64,000 bases of DNA from CAYRYU01 sp964428355 (GCA_964428355.1 CAYRYU010000008.1:1-64000), one strand, 5' to 3'. Shown: positions 31,655 to 40,898, counted from the first letter of the stretch. Numbers and translations are program-made. The notes: generated from the sequence alone by a model not told the origin.

Positions 31655-32629
31655 ATGTCATCACTCAGCAGGGCACTGATCACATTCGCGAATTTCGTTT
31701 TCAATTACTACATCATCGTGAAGTTGACCCAGGGAGTCAGCGACCCGACCGAACTCCAGGGAGAGATGCTCATCTCCACGATCGTGATGCTGACCATGAT
31801 CGGGATTTCGATCAAGGAATGGGACATCTCCTACTTCTTCGGGGGGATGGCGGTGTTGTACTGCCCCTTCATCGCCATGAGAAGCGGTTTTTCCCTCCTG
31901 ACTGCCGCCGTCTTCGGGGCAACGGGGGGTGCGCTTCTGGCGATCAACAACTTCCGCTTTCCATCCCTGCCCGACTGGCTTTCCCCGCGGTCACTCGGTT
32001 CCTCGATCGGAGGGACTCTTGGAAGATCGCGGGCCATTTCCCGGATTCGTGTTTCAGCGGGCGTCAAAGACGGCGGGGCCGATCTGGGAGACCGGGAGGT
32101 GCAGGAGTTCCTTTCCCTGGAAAGGGAGTTGGCCAGGATAACCGCCTTTTTCAACGGAACCGACCCTGCCCTGGAGAAAGCCCTTGCTGACGCGGTTCCC
32201 CAGATCCAGTCGCTTCAGAAAGACCATGCGCGGCTTCTCCTGAGGACCAGCCACCTGAACAGCGTTCTCGGGAAGATCGATACGACGGGGATAAAGAAGG
32301 AGCTCCTGGATCTTACGGGAGATGCGGAAGCCGCTTTGGATCCGATCGTCAAAGGGCAGCTCCAGGAGACGGTCGGCATGAAAAAACGCCGTCTGGAGGA
32401 GATCGAAAAGCTCGAGACCTGCAGGCAGCGGATAAAGGCACAGAGGCTTCAGATACTCGAGACCGTCAAGGGAACCTTCGAAAAGATCAACTCCCTGAAA
32501 TATGCCGACATCCAGGTTCTGGAAACATCCACCAACGCAATTTCCGCCGATATCCGTCAAGTGCGGAACAGTCTCGATGATCTGGAAACCGGACTCCTGG
32601 AAATGGAATCCCTCGGCCGGCCCAGGTAA
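31655..32629 (+). CDS. Membrane protein with long coiled-coil tail
   Basis: 324 residues. About four N-terminal hydrophobic segments (for example ALITFANFVFNYYIIVKL and DISYFFGGMAVLYCPFIAM) are followed from residue ~140 by a soluble helical tail (EVQEFLSLERELARITAFF; RLEEIEKLETCRQRIKAQRL; IRQVRNSLDDLETGLLEM). Start at 31655: the frame opens earlier only through the palindromic repeat, which looks noncoding. No enzymatic motif is visible. It may form a scaffold with the VIT-VWA protein upstream, which is context inference. Function unknown. Confidence 0.75.
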   Translation: MSSLSRALITFANFVFNYYIIVKLTQGVSDPTELQGEMLISTIVMLTMIGISIKEWDISYFFGGMAVLYCPFIAMRSGFSLLTAAVFGATGGALLAINNFRFPSLPDWLSPRSLGSSIGGTLGRSRAISRIRVSAGVKDGGADLGDREVQEFLSLERELARITAFFNGTDPALEKALADAVPQIQSLQKDHARLLLRTSHLNSVLGKIDTTGIKKELLDLTGDAEAALDPIVKGQLQETVGMKKRRLEEIEKLETCRQRIKAQRLQILETVKGTFEKINSLKYADIQVLETSTNAISADIRQVRNSLDDLETGLLEMESLGRPR

Positions 32630-32657
32630 GATCCGCCCGGTGGCCCGCAAGATTCCG

Positions 32658-35600
32658 TCAATTCCTCGAGGGATCAGGGATGAGAAACACCTCGACGGGA
32701 AGGGATTTGCCTTTCAGGGGAACTCTTCCCAATGATTGGGGTTTCTCGCCCTTCTCTCGGGAAAACAGCCTGTCCATGTGTTTCCATGTCCCGCCGTCGA
32801 AAGCGATTCCACCTCCCTTGCTTTTCGCGAGGTCGCACAGGCGGGAGGCAAGGTTGACTGTGTCTCCCAGGACCGTCATTTCCAGCCGCACACTGGGATT
32901 TCCGAGAATTCCCGAAAGGACCGTTCCCATCGAGATTCCTGTCGCAACAGGGGAATGGGCGAATCCCGGGATCGAGCGGACCTTGGTCCTCATTTCCAGA
33001 TCGGCCCAAAGGGCTTTCCGGAGGAGGTCCTCCCTGCTGCAACCTTCTCCGAGACGGAAGACGGCGAGGAGTTTCTCCCCGATGAACTTGTCCACGTCCC
33101 CAGCCGCCGATCTGACGGAAGCGGCCCCAGCTCCGAGGAAGATGTTGAGGTCCGAGATCACCTTGGTAGGATCGTCCCCCAGGATCCGTTGGTTCATGTC
33201 CCCCAGGGCCGCGAACAGAACCACCACCTCGACCGATTCCCCTTTTCCCGTCGTGGAACCGATCCTGTGGGATCTTGCCGCGACCTGGACGGAATCGGAA
33301 ACGAACCGGCTGAGAAGCTTGCCCTCCTCGACGTGCTCCGCCATCTTGTTGAATGCCTTTGCGAGGGCTCCGAACTCGTCTCCCCGATCTTCGGGGAGCC
33401 TCGTTCCGAAATCCCTGTTCATGATGGCCGCGACAGCACCCGAAAACCTTCGAAGAGGCCTGAGGACATTGTTCCCGACGACCATCGCAAGTCCCACGGT
33501 CAGGACGATCAGTACCAGCAGGAAACTTCCCTCCCTGGCTGCGGCCTTCCGGATCGGTGCCACGATCGGATCGACGGGAAGAACCCCGTTGCAGATGAAC
33601 ACCTTGTAAGTCTTCTCCGGCTTCGAGAACAGAAGAAACTCCTTTCCCTCCCTGATGACCGAATCCTGGGTCAGCTCGCCCGAAAAACGTGCTTCCACGA
33701 CCAGTTTCCGGAAAACCCGGGGGATCGGCATGACCAGTTCCTGATTCGACCGTCTTGTTCCTCCCCGAAACGGCTTGCCGTCGCCGCTGATCTGCCACTC
33801 GATTTCCCTGGCCAGAACGGGGGTTGCCCAGGAAAACATCGGATAGGCGATCGTGTTGAAGAAAATGTTCCCGTCGCGTTCTTTTCCCGAAGACCCCTTC
33901 TCCTTCCTGTGGGAAAGAACCTGGGCAAGCAGGAAACGGGAGTTGAAGATGGTCTGGGAAAACATCCAGGGTTTTCCCCCGCCCTTGAAATGGCGTGTGA
34001 AGAACACCTGTGATCCCTCGCCCAGACCCGATATCGTGAGGATGGACATGGGTGCGTTGAGAAGCCGGGCCGTCCAGTCCGGAGGGGTCACCCCACGCAA
34101 CGTCGAGTCGATTTGTTCGGCTGCCAGAAGGTGGATGTCGGAGTGGCGGATTGAGGGGAATTCCCGGTTACCAAAACGCCGGAAAATCTCGTGAAGGGTT
34201 CCGAAGAAAGCCCGAAAACTGTATGCCTGGCTTTTCTTGTGGCTGATGATCATGAAAGTCCCGTTTTGGTGGAAGAGAGAGGCATCCCGAATGTCCAGAC
34301 CCCGGGAAAGGGTCCGGTCCTCGACGGCGTAGATGACTGGGTGGCCCGTTACCGGGTCCGTTCCCGAAGAAAGAGCAACTTCGGAAAAGTCCCGGACGGG
34401 CTCCAAGGTCGCCTCCATAGCGGAGGGAATGGTTCCGGAGATCAGATTGGTCGCCTCCGTGAACGAGTCCATCCGCTCAAGGAAAGCGGTAGCACCGTCC
34501 GATCTCGCTCGCGAGATCCTCTCTGCCGAGGACTGCTCCAGGAAAAGAAGTACCGGGACCGAGGCGGAAAATCCAAGGAGCATGAAAACGGCAAGGAACT
34601 GCCCGTGAAGGGAAAGGGTGGAGGTCTTCTCGAGGTCGTCCCGCTTCCAGAAAATCATGCCACCGGCAACAAACCAAAAGGAAAGAAGCCCGAAAAGGGT
34701 TCCCGCCGTCATTCGTTCCGCCCGTGTCGGACCGGGAGCAGGGATTCCGATCCTCAGCGAAACGGGGATCCTCCCGGGTATTGAAATCGAGCTCGAGACG
34801 AACCCCGGGACCTTTTCCGATGATCCCCCCGCCCCCGCTCGCAGATTCCCTTTCCAACCACTTGTGACAAGCCTTCGCGCCTTTTTCCCCGCGCCGATCT
34901 CCATCGCGACCTGGAAGCCTTCCCTGGAGAGATTCCTGAACAGCATTTTTCCGGAAAAAGCGGCTCCGGAAATTCGCGGAAGGAGGAATACGACCCCCCC
35001 CGCCCAATGGTTCAGTCTTCGTTTGACTGGAAGTGTGCCCGGCTGCCGGGAGGAGAACAGGTCGATGAAAAGGGTCGCATTCTTCAACTGGATCCGGATC
35101 GGATAGGGATTTCCCAGGGCCAGGAAAGACAACTTCGAGGCGTATGTCGCGCTGACCCTTCCAAGGCGGGGGAGGAAAAGGTCGAGCCATTTCTGGAAAA
35201 CTCCATGCCTCCCGCCCATTTTCGAATCCGTCAGCCGGGAGGAGTTTCCCGAGGATTCGAGCATGGCGACGGACGAGAGATATTCGACGTCCAAGGGCGC
35301 AAACTGGAATGCGTCCCCGTTCCCGCCCGAGGCAATGACCGTGCAAACTGCCGCGGCTTCCTCACCTTCGATAGTGGGGTGAACGAAAGAAGTCTTTTCG
35401 ACTGCGAACCAGGCCGATCCGGGAATGATTCGGCAAACCGCGGACAGGATGCTTTCCAGGTCCCGTTTCCCGGGGATCGTCCCCGTCGCCTTCACCCTGG
35501 ACTCGATGCGACTGGACAACGAGTTCAACCAGGCCCCGGCCTGAACTTCCGCGGAAAAACTGTGGGGAACCACACCAATCCTTCGGGAAACCCGGCGTCC

Positions 35601-38600
35601 GGCTTCTTCCGCCCTTCTTGAGAGGGTCAAATCCATCCAGGAAGCGAGCGAAAAGACCCCGATCGCCAGGGGAAGCAGCCAGAGGAGAAGGGCAGCCAGC
35701 GGCAAAGGTTCCCCCGTTCCGCGATACGGATGCCCGAAATGTGTGTTTTCGGAGGCTCCGGGGGTTTGGCTCTTGCCTTTCTCCGCTCCCCCGTTTATTG
35801 CCCGAACGGGCGGGACATCCCAGGATCGTGGAGGGGACGCCAGGCCCGGAAAAGCTTCGCCATCCTGGCGAAAACCGGGCACGTCGCCCTCCATGGACGC
35901 CAGGCCCGGAAAAGCTTCGCCGGCTGAGGCGCCCCCCTCCTGGCGAAAACCGGGGCTGGGGCGCCCCCGCGCGTCGCTCTCCGAAGAAGACAGGTTGGCC
36001 GGAAGGGCGAGTTCCCCCAGTTCCCAAAGGGTTTCTTCCCCGATTTTGAGGGGAACCAGGGAACCAGCGTCGCGGAGCTCGCGTCGGACCGTTTCGGAAA
36101 CGATGATCCCGGTATGTGACGCCTTTTTCGAAGCGCTCTCCAGGTCGGTGGCGCCCTTCAGCGTCTCTCCGATCACGCCGTAATCGAGCCGGCCCCCGGC
36201 CGCGTCTCCGATGACTCCGGCGATAACCCGGCCCCGTTCGATTCCGATCCCTATCCGGTATCCCACCTCGTTCAGGCGGGTTCGCACATCCTGCAGTTCC
36301 TGATGTGCCTTCATCATCGATATTGCGGCCTTCAGCGCCCTGACCGAGGCTCCCGGAGGGCTCGTGCCCTCAAGGACTGCGCCATCCTGGCTTTTCGGCC
36401 ACATTCGCCCCGTCGTGGGGCTCGTGCCCTCAAGGACTGCGCCCGTCGGGCCAAGGACGGGCCATCCGTGGCCCTGGCCCGACACTGCCGCATCCTGCGG
36501 TTCATCCTGGCTTTTCGGGCACATTCGCCCCCTCGTGGGGCTCGTCTCGTAAAAAACAGCCTGGACGGCATCCCCGACGAATCGGTCGATGCAGCCCTGG
36601 TTTTGCTGTATCGCTTCGGTCATTTTCTCCATGTGGCGGTTGACGAGCGCGAAGATCGTTTCGGGAGGGTGGGTTTCGGAAAGTGTCGTGAAACTCCGGA
36701 TGTCGCAGACCAGTATGGCCACGTCGCGAATGCTGCCCTCCATCGCGACCCGGTAATCTCCCCCGGAAACGATGTCCAGGACCTGGGGGGCAACGAACCT
36801 GCTCATCACCCTGCGTTCTCTAAGCCACTGGGTCATCCGGTCAAGGAGACCTGCAGTTCTGCCAAGCTCATCCCCCCGTCGTTGGGAGATTGCGGTTTCG
36901 AGGTCGCCCGTGGCGATGCGGCGGATCCCCTCTGTCATCAGCTCGATGGGTCGCGCCACCCTCCGGGAAAGCACGTGGGCTGCGGAAATTGCCAAAAAGA
37001 ACAGGGCGGTTCCTATCAGGGCGAAGGATACCTTGGCGAACAGGATCTTCCGGTCAACGGGGTCCATGGAAGCCCTTCCTAGGAGGATATGATCGGGGAT
37101 CCGGTCGCTCCTGAAAGCCAGGATGATGTCGTTTCGATCCTTACGGGTCCGTCGTACCGGATGCTTTTTTGCCAGGACCGCGAACTCCCGAAGGTCCATG
37201 TGCCCGGAGAACCCGTGGAGGTTTTCCCCGAAATCCGTTAACCGTGATCCCGTGAGTCGGAAAAAGCCAAGGTTCATCCCGGTTTCCGCCAACTCCCCAG
37301 CGCTCTTTACAAGGGACTTCCGAAGAAAGTCCCCGAACAGCGGACCCATCTCCCAGGCAAGGAAAATCTGGGCCTGGGCTTTTCCGCGCACGAGAATGTC
37401 CCGCTTCTCGAGGCGGTAGCGTTTGTTCTTGATCGAAAGGAACTCAGCCTCCTCCATTTCCCCCTTTCCGATGCCGAGGGAGAAACTCGCTTCGTCACCT
37501 TCTTCCTCTCTTTTTGGGCCCACCCCGCGAGCCAGATCCCGCTGGATGTTCCACTGTCGGGAAACGATCCTGTTGAGGAGCCAGACAATATCCCGGTTGA
37601 GGCTGGGGGAATTGTACTGGATGGTCAAACCGTCCTTCCCCAGGATGATTGCGGTCACGGGGAACAACTTTTGGGAGGTGAAAGTCCTTACGAAGCTTTC
37701 GATGAACCTGTCGCAGGTTGCCCTGGCTGGGGAGCTTTGTACCTTCGCAAGTTCCTGGAGGAAACCGGGGCTTCGGATTTTCCTGTCCAGGAGCTCGACG
37801 AAGGGCCTGCCCAGGCCCACCGAATCGGCTTCGATCCTCTGGAGCACGCTTTTCAGCTCCTCGAAGCGGGCTTCGAGCAGGTTGGATGAAAAATCGTTCA
37901 GGAAACGTGTTCCCGCGCCCCAGAGCAGCGAAATGGGTGTTGCCAGGATGAGGAAGAACCAAAAGAGGAGAGATGTACGGAAACTGACAGAGAATCCCGC
38001 TCCGAAAAGGAAGGCCCTGACCCCCACAAGGATCCAGATTCCGAGCCAAAAAAAAGATGCGAAGAACAGGAGGTTTTCTCCAGGGAGGGTCGCCCCTCTT
38101 CTGTCCTTCGCGACCAGAAACCCCGCATGCTCAGCCACCCCGTCGAGCGGAACCAGCCAACCCGACCAGCCCGGTTGCTCGGGAAACCGGAGCAACCTCC
38201 CCACGAGCGGGCTCAACGCGCGGATCCTGTCGTCGGGAAAGGCGGGATCTTTCGAGGTTGTCCGGCGAATCCCCTTTTGCATCCTCGAAAAAGTCATTCT
38301 GAGGGAGGTCTTCTCGATCCCAGGGTGCACCAAGGGAAGCTTTTCGCGCCTCATCCCGTCGATCGAAAGGGGAAGAAAAGCTGGGAAGAAACCTTTCCGG
38401 TCCCAGTTCTTCATTATCAGGGAGACCGCCTGGCGACCTGGGTGGTCTTCCAGCGGGAAAAGGAACACGAATCCTCCGACGATCTTCTGTCCCGTGATGA
38501 AAAAATCCCAAACCAGGAGATGGAAAGAAGTCTTGAAGATCACGTTGAAGGGGACTCCTCGGAAATCCTCCGCGAAAAGATCCCCAGAAATCCCTGGGCC

Positions 38601-39164
38601 GAAAAGGGACCTCAGACGCGGTTCGAAGTTCCTTGCCGATGGTCGCCCGACTCCCTTGCCGTCGCCCGCTTCCTCCCTTTTTGACCGGACGGCTTCCCGG
38701 GCGATTTCGCGGAGAGCTCCCCCGAGGATTCCCGCCCCGAAGTTCTCCAGGGGTTCACCCCTGCAAGGTTTGATCGAATCGATGTTTCCGCCGGGAAAAG
38801 AGAAAACCCATGCGCGGCATCTGGGAATCCCCGGAAGCGGGATCGATCGAAGCGCCCTTCCGGCGGCCCCCCCAAGCCCCTCGGGGGAGTCGGGATCGAG
38901 GGAAAGCTCGAGAGTTTTCTCCCTGAACCTCCGGGCGGCTTCACCGGCCCAGAACCCGACGTCGCTTTCGGTCTTGAGAAGCTCCCCCGCGCGGGAAAAG
39001 CTTTCTTTCATCCTGGCTTCCAGTTCGGAGGCCGTTCTTTCCCTCTCGAAGGCCAGGTTCCAACGCAAGACGAGGATGGGAATGAGTGACAACAAAAAAG
39101 CCAAACCCCATGCCATCCGCTCAACGGTCCGTGGAAATCGGTTGTCTTTCGGAATCCGGGTCAT
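32658..39164 (-). CDS. Giant tandem class III cyclase: two (4TM-HAMP-cyclase) halves with complementary catalytic residues
   Basis: 2168 residues formed by an internal duplication. Each half has TM1, an ectodomain, TM2-TM3, a second ectodomain, TM4, a HAMP and a class III cyclase domain (half 1 TMs ~18-36, 365-420, 713-735; half 2 ~1153-1175, 1487-1543, 1878-1900). Domain 1 keeps both metal aspartates (Asp821 in CDIRSFT; Asp865 in VGDAVQ) but has Lys1003 and Asp1007 where the catalytic Asn and Arg belong. Domain 2 has Ala1986 and Glu2030 at the metal positions but retains Lys2026, Asn2104 and Arg2108 (DTVNLASRL). One composite active site is therefore expected, as in animal adenylyl cyclases; ATP versus GTP preference is not certain. 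Two palindromic-repeat insertions (residues ~874-936 and ~1069-1115) keep the frame open. Confidence 0.93.
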   Translation of the reverse strand: MTRIPKDNRFPRTVERMAWGLAFLLSLIPILVLRWNLAFERERTASELEARMKESFSRAGELLKTESDVGFWAGEAARRFREKTLELSLDPDSPEGLGGAAGRALRSIPLPGIPRCRAWVFSFPGGNIDSIKPCRGEPLENFGAGILGGALREIAREAVRSKREEAGDGKGVGRPSARNFEPRLRSLFGPGISGDLFAEDFRGVPFNVIFKTSFHLLVWDFFITGQKIVGGFVFLFPLEDHPGRQAVSLIMKNWDRKGFFPAFLPLSIDGMRREKLPLVHPGIEKTSLRMTFSRMQKGIRRTTSKDPAFPDDRIRALSPLVGRLLRFPEQPGWSGWLVPLDGVAEHAGFLVAKDRRGATLPGENLLFFASFFWLGIWILVGVRAFLFGAGFSVSFRTSLLFWFFLILATPISLLWGAGTRFLNDFSSNLLEARFEELKSVLQRIEADSVGLGRPFVELLDRKIRSPGFLQELAKVQSSPARATCDRFIESFVRTFTSQKLFPVTAIILGKDGLTIQYNSPSLNRDIVWLLNRIVSRQWNIQRDLARGVGPKREEEGDEASFSLGIGKGEMEEAEFLSIKNKRYRLEKRDILVRGKAQAQIFLAWEMGPLFGDFLRKSLVKSAGELAETGMNLGFFRLTGSRLTDFGENLHGFSGHMDLREFAVLAKKHPVRRTRKDRNDIILAFRSDRIPDHILLGRASMDPVDRKILFAKVSFALIGTALFFLAISAAHVLSRRVARPIELMTEGIRRIATGDLETAISQRRGDELGRTAGLLDRMTQWLRERRVMSRFVAPQVLDIVSGGDYRVAMEGSIRDVAILVCDIRSFTTLSETHPPETIFALVNRHMEKMTEAIQQNQGCIDRFVGDAVQAVFYETSPTRGRMCPKSQDEPQDAAVSGQGHGWPVLGPTGAVLEGTSPTTGRMWPKSQDGAVLEGTSPPGASVRALKAAISMMKAHQELQDVRTRLNEVGYRIGIGIERGRVIAGVIGDAAGGRLDYGVIGETLKGATDLESASKKASHTGIIVSETVRRELRDAGSLVPLKIGEETLWELGELALPANLSSSESDARGRPSPGFRQEGGASAGEAFPGLASMEGDVPGFRQDGEAFPGLASPPRSWDVPPVRAINGGAEKGKSQTPGASENTHFGHPYRGTGEPLPLAALLLWLLPLAIGVFSLASWMDLTLSRRAEEAGRRVSRRIGVVPHSFSAEVQAGAWLNSLSSRIESRVKATGTIPGKRDLESILSAVCRIIPGSAWFAVEKTSFVHPTIEGEEAAAVCTVIASGGNGDAFQFAPLDVEYLSSVAMLESSGNSSRLTDSKMGGRHGVFQKWLDLFLPRLGRVSATYASKLSFLALGNPYPIRIQLKNATLFIDLFSSRQPGTLPVKRRLNHWAGGVVFLLPRISGAAFSGKMLFRNLSREGFQVAMEIGAGKKARRLVTSGWKGNLRAGAGGSSEKVPGFVSSSISIPGRIPVSLRIGIPAPGPTRAERMTAGTLFGLLSFWFVAGGMIFWKRDDLEKTSTLSLHGQFLAVFMLLGFSASVPVLLFLEQSSAERISRARSDGATAFLERMDSFTEATNLISGTIPSAMEATLEPVRDFSEVALSSGTDPVTGHPVIYAVEDRTLSRGLDIRDASLFHQNGTFMIISHKKSQAYSFRAFFGTLHEIFRRFGNREFPSIRHSDIHLLAAEQIDSTLRGVTPPDWTARLLNAPMSILTISGLGEGSQVFFTRHFKGGGKPWMFSQTIFNSRFLLAQVLSHRKEKGSSGKERDGNIFFNTIAYPMFSWATPVLAREIEWQISGDGKPFRGGTRRSNQELVMPIPRVFRKLVVEARFSGELTQDSVIREGKEFLLFSKPEKTYKVFICNGVLPVDPIVAPIRKAAAREGSFLLVLIVLTVGLAMVVGNNVLRPLRRFSGAVAAIMNRDFGTRLPEDRGDEFGALAKAFNKMAEHVEEGKLLSRFVSDSVQVAARSHRIGSTTGKGESVEVVVLFAALGDMNQRILGDDPTKVISDLNIFLGAGAASVRSAAGDVDKFIGEKLLAVFRLGEGCSREDLLRKALWADLEMRTKVRSIPGFAHSPVATGISMGTVLSGILGNPSVRLEMTVLGDTVNLASRLCDLAKSKGGGIAFDGGTWKHMDRLFSREKGEKPQSLGRVPLKGKSLPVEVFLIPDPSRN
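35835..35960. repeat. Palindromic tandem repeat, family 2, in frame within the cyclase gene
   Basis: A perfect 27-base segment recurs 60 bases apart (35835-35861 and 35895-35921), each time followed by TCCTGGCGAAAACCGGG. CGCCAGG (35838-35844) pairs with CCTGGCG (35864-35870). On the minus strand it encodes repeats of the type PGFRQ(E/D)G...GEAFPGLAS, in the linker between the two cyclase halves. Confidence 0.8.
36358..36545. repeat. Palindromic repeat, family 1, in frame within cyclase domain 1
   Basis: One and a half to two copies of the repeat seen at 31472. GGGCTCGTGCCCTCAAGGAC-type units start at 36358 and 36418, and the ATCCTGGCTTTTCGG core occurs at 36384 and 36503. The second copy is split by an extra palindrome-rich insert (about 36441-36502). 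Translated on the minus strand it gives twice (S)PTxGRMxPKSQD and GAVLEGTSP. It lies just after the second metal Asp strand of domain 1, a surface loop in class III cyclases. Confidence 0.85.
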
Positions 39165-39211
39165 TCAGGTTCGAAGAGTATAGCATCCCTCCCTGATGGG
39201 GTCAGGAACAG

Positions 39212-39243
39212 CAAAAAACAAAAAAGCGGGCAGACCCGCCCGC
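39212..39243 (-). terminator. Rho-independent terminator after surE
   Basis: On the minus strand GCGGGC, a 6-base loop and GCCCGC (39243 to 39226) are followed by T6-G-T6, an excellent intrinsic terminator 20 bases past the surE stop. It separates surE from the giant cyclase gene. Confidence 0.9.
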
Positions 39244-39262
39244 CATGAAGAGCTTCGGAGGT

Positions 39263-40132
39263 TCACCTCATCGGTTTTCCTTCGAAGGAAAAGTCATGCC
39301 GCCCCAGTTCCTGCATGTCCGATTTCCGGACCTGGATCAGGGGAACGGGGGTGATGGAAATGTAATCCCCATAGACAGCCGCCACGTCAGATTTCCCGGA
39401 ATCCGGAACCTCCACCTTTCGGGGCTCACCCCAAAGATAGGTTTGGCCCCAGGGGGTCTTCTTCCGCGTGAAATAATCCTTGTATGCGTAATCGGTCAGG
39501 TCGGTGATGAGGCATCCCTTGAGTTCCTCGCGTGTGCAGCAGGGGACGTTCACGTTGTAGATGATCCCTTCGGCGAAGCCCGTCTTCCTGAGGTGAAGGA
39601 CGAACTCCCTGGTGAAATCAGCCGCCATGGCGAAATCCATCTTTTTCCCCTTCTGAAGGGATACCGCGATTGCGGGGATTCCGTAAAAGATGGCTTCCTG
39701 GGCTGCCCCGAAGGTTCCGGAAACGTAGACGATCCGGCCGAGGTTGTACCCCGAGTTGATTCCGGAAACAACCAGGTCGGGCTTGTCGCGCAGAATAGCG
39801 CCAATGGCGGCTTTGACGCATGACGCTGGGGTGCAGTTCAGAGCGTAACCGAAGAACCTCCCCTCCCGGGAAACCTCCTTGACCATTATCGGCCCTTTTG
39901 TGGTGATCGAATGGCCGCCCCCCGAGGAGTTTTCGAGGGGTGCCACCACTGTCACCTCGGCGATCTTTTCCAGTTCCCTGGCAAGATGGCGGATCCCTTC
40001 GCCGTCGATGCCGTCATCGTTCGTGACGAGGATCCGGAAGGGCTTCTCAAGTGAGGGTCCGGCGGGGACCGGTCGTCCCTGGAGGGCGAAAAATGCGATG
40101 AATAGGGCCAACAAGAGATTGAGACGTTTCAT
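39263..40132 (-). CDS. surE: SurE-like 5'/3'-nucleotidase with signal peptide
   Basis: 289 residues. The SurE core is unmistakable: ILVTNDDGIDGEGI (metal site), APLENSSGGGHSIT, SGINSGYNLG and VSGTFGAAQEA. Family enzymes dephosphorylate nucleoside monophosphates and short polyphosphates. Unlike ordinary cytoplasmic SurE, a signal peptide (LNLLLALFIAFFALQGRPVPA) precedes the core, so this enzyme probably works in the periplasm. It is followed by a strong terminator and preceded by an exported thioredoxin-fold protein. The C-terminal ~30 residues are longer than the minimal family domain. Confidence 0.95.
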   Translation of the reverse strand: MKRLNLLLALFIAFFALQGRPVPAGPSLEKPFRILVTNDDGIDGEGIRHLARELEKIAEVTVVAPLENSSGGGHSITTKGPIMVKEVSREGRFFGYALNCTPASCVKAAIGAILRDKPDLVVSGINSGYNLGRIVYVSGTFGAAQEAIFYGIPAIAVSLQKGKKMDFAMAADFTREFVLHLRKTGFAEGIIYNVNVPCCTREELKGCLITDLTDYAYKDYFTRKKTPWGQTYLWGEPRKVEVPDSGKSDVAAVYGDYISITPVPLIQVRKSDMQELGRHDFSFEGKPMR

Positions 40133-40182
40133 TCGATTCCTTCCCTGAATGGAGTTTTTTCTGGATCCGTGGGCTGGTCAGA

Positions 40183-40803
40183 TCAGTTGGAATATCCACG
40201 TCTTCCGGTCGTTCCAACCTGTCCGAGGCCGAAGGGGGACATGGGCATTCCGGGGGCGGCGTTCACAAGCGCTTGGATTCGTGCGGCAACCGCGGCATAA
40301 ACCTCGGGAGTGAACGAGTGGATTTCGTGCATCGCGAGGCGGCCCTCGGAATCCAAAGCGATGATGTTAGGGACGTTGTAGTTGATCTGGAGGCACTTGC
40401 CGATTATACCGTGCCAGTCGAGCAGGAGGGGGATGGGGGGCCCGAAGGAGCGCCATTGGTTCATGATCGTCCCCCTGCTTGTGGTCCACGGGAACCGGCT
40501 GAGGTTCACGACCCAAAGGAGATGCGCAGTTCCGGGAAGTCCGAAATCGCGCTTCAGGAGCTCGGCCCACTTCAGCACTTCGTAGCGCTGGTAGCGGTGG
40601 GCGGTCAGAATGACTACCGGCCTGCCCCGAAGATAGGTGCTGACCCAGCGCTGGTTGAAGATATCCTCGATATCGAAGAAGACGAAGGGCATCCCGATGA
40701 CTACCTTGTACTCGTCGTACGAATGGCAGAAACCCTTTCCGGGGATCCCGATCAGGGCAGTAAGAAGTATACCGACAAGGGCGATGCGATGAATCCGATT
40801 CAT
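40183..40803 (-). CDS. Exported thioredoxin-fold protein without CxxC
   Basis: 206 residues. The signal peptide (IALVGILLTALIGIPGKGFC) is followed by a thioredoxin/YtfJ-like fold: FDIEDIFNQRWVSTYLRGRP, VVILTAHRYQRYEVLKWAELL, HLLWVVNLSRFPW and VPNIIALDSEGRLAMHEI. The usual active-site CxxC is absent (AHRYQRYE at that position), so it is not a disulfide reductase and may bind a partner or peptide instead. Gene order suggests cotranscription with surE, 50 bases downstream. Confidence 0.8.
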   Translation of the reverse strand: MNRIHRIALVGILLTALIGIPGKGFCHSYDEYKVVIGMPFVFFDIEDIFNQRWVSTYLRGRPVVILTAHRYQRYEVLKWAELLKRDFGLPGTAHLLWVVNLSRFPWTTSRGTIMNQWRSFGPPIPLLLDWHGIIGKCLQINYNVPNIIALDSEGRLAMHEIHSFTPEVYAAVAARIQALVNAAPGMPMSPFGLGQVGTTGRRGYSN

Positions 40804-40898
40804 GTTCTACCTCCGTGCAGTCCATGAGGACCGGGTTTGGAAGGGAGAAGAGGTCCCCCTCCCCCGTGGGAAAAAGATACCACAAGAAACCGGTTTTT

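Noticed and set aside
36303..37082. Plus-strand open frame of 259 codons with repeated 'FGHIRPVVG'-like peptides
   Set aside because: It is only the palindromic repeat read on the opposite strand inside the cyclase gene.
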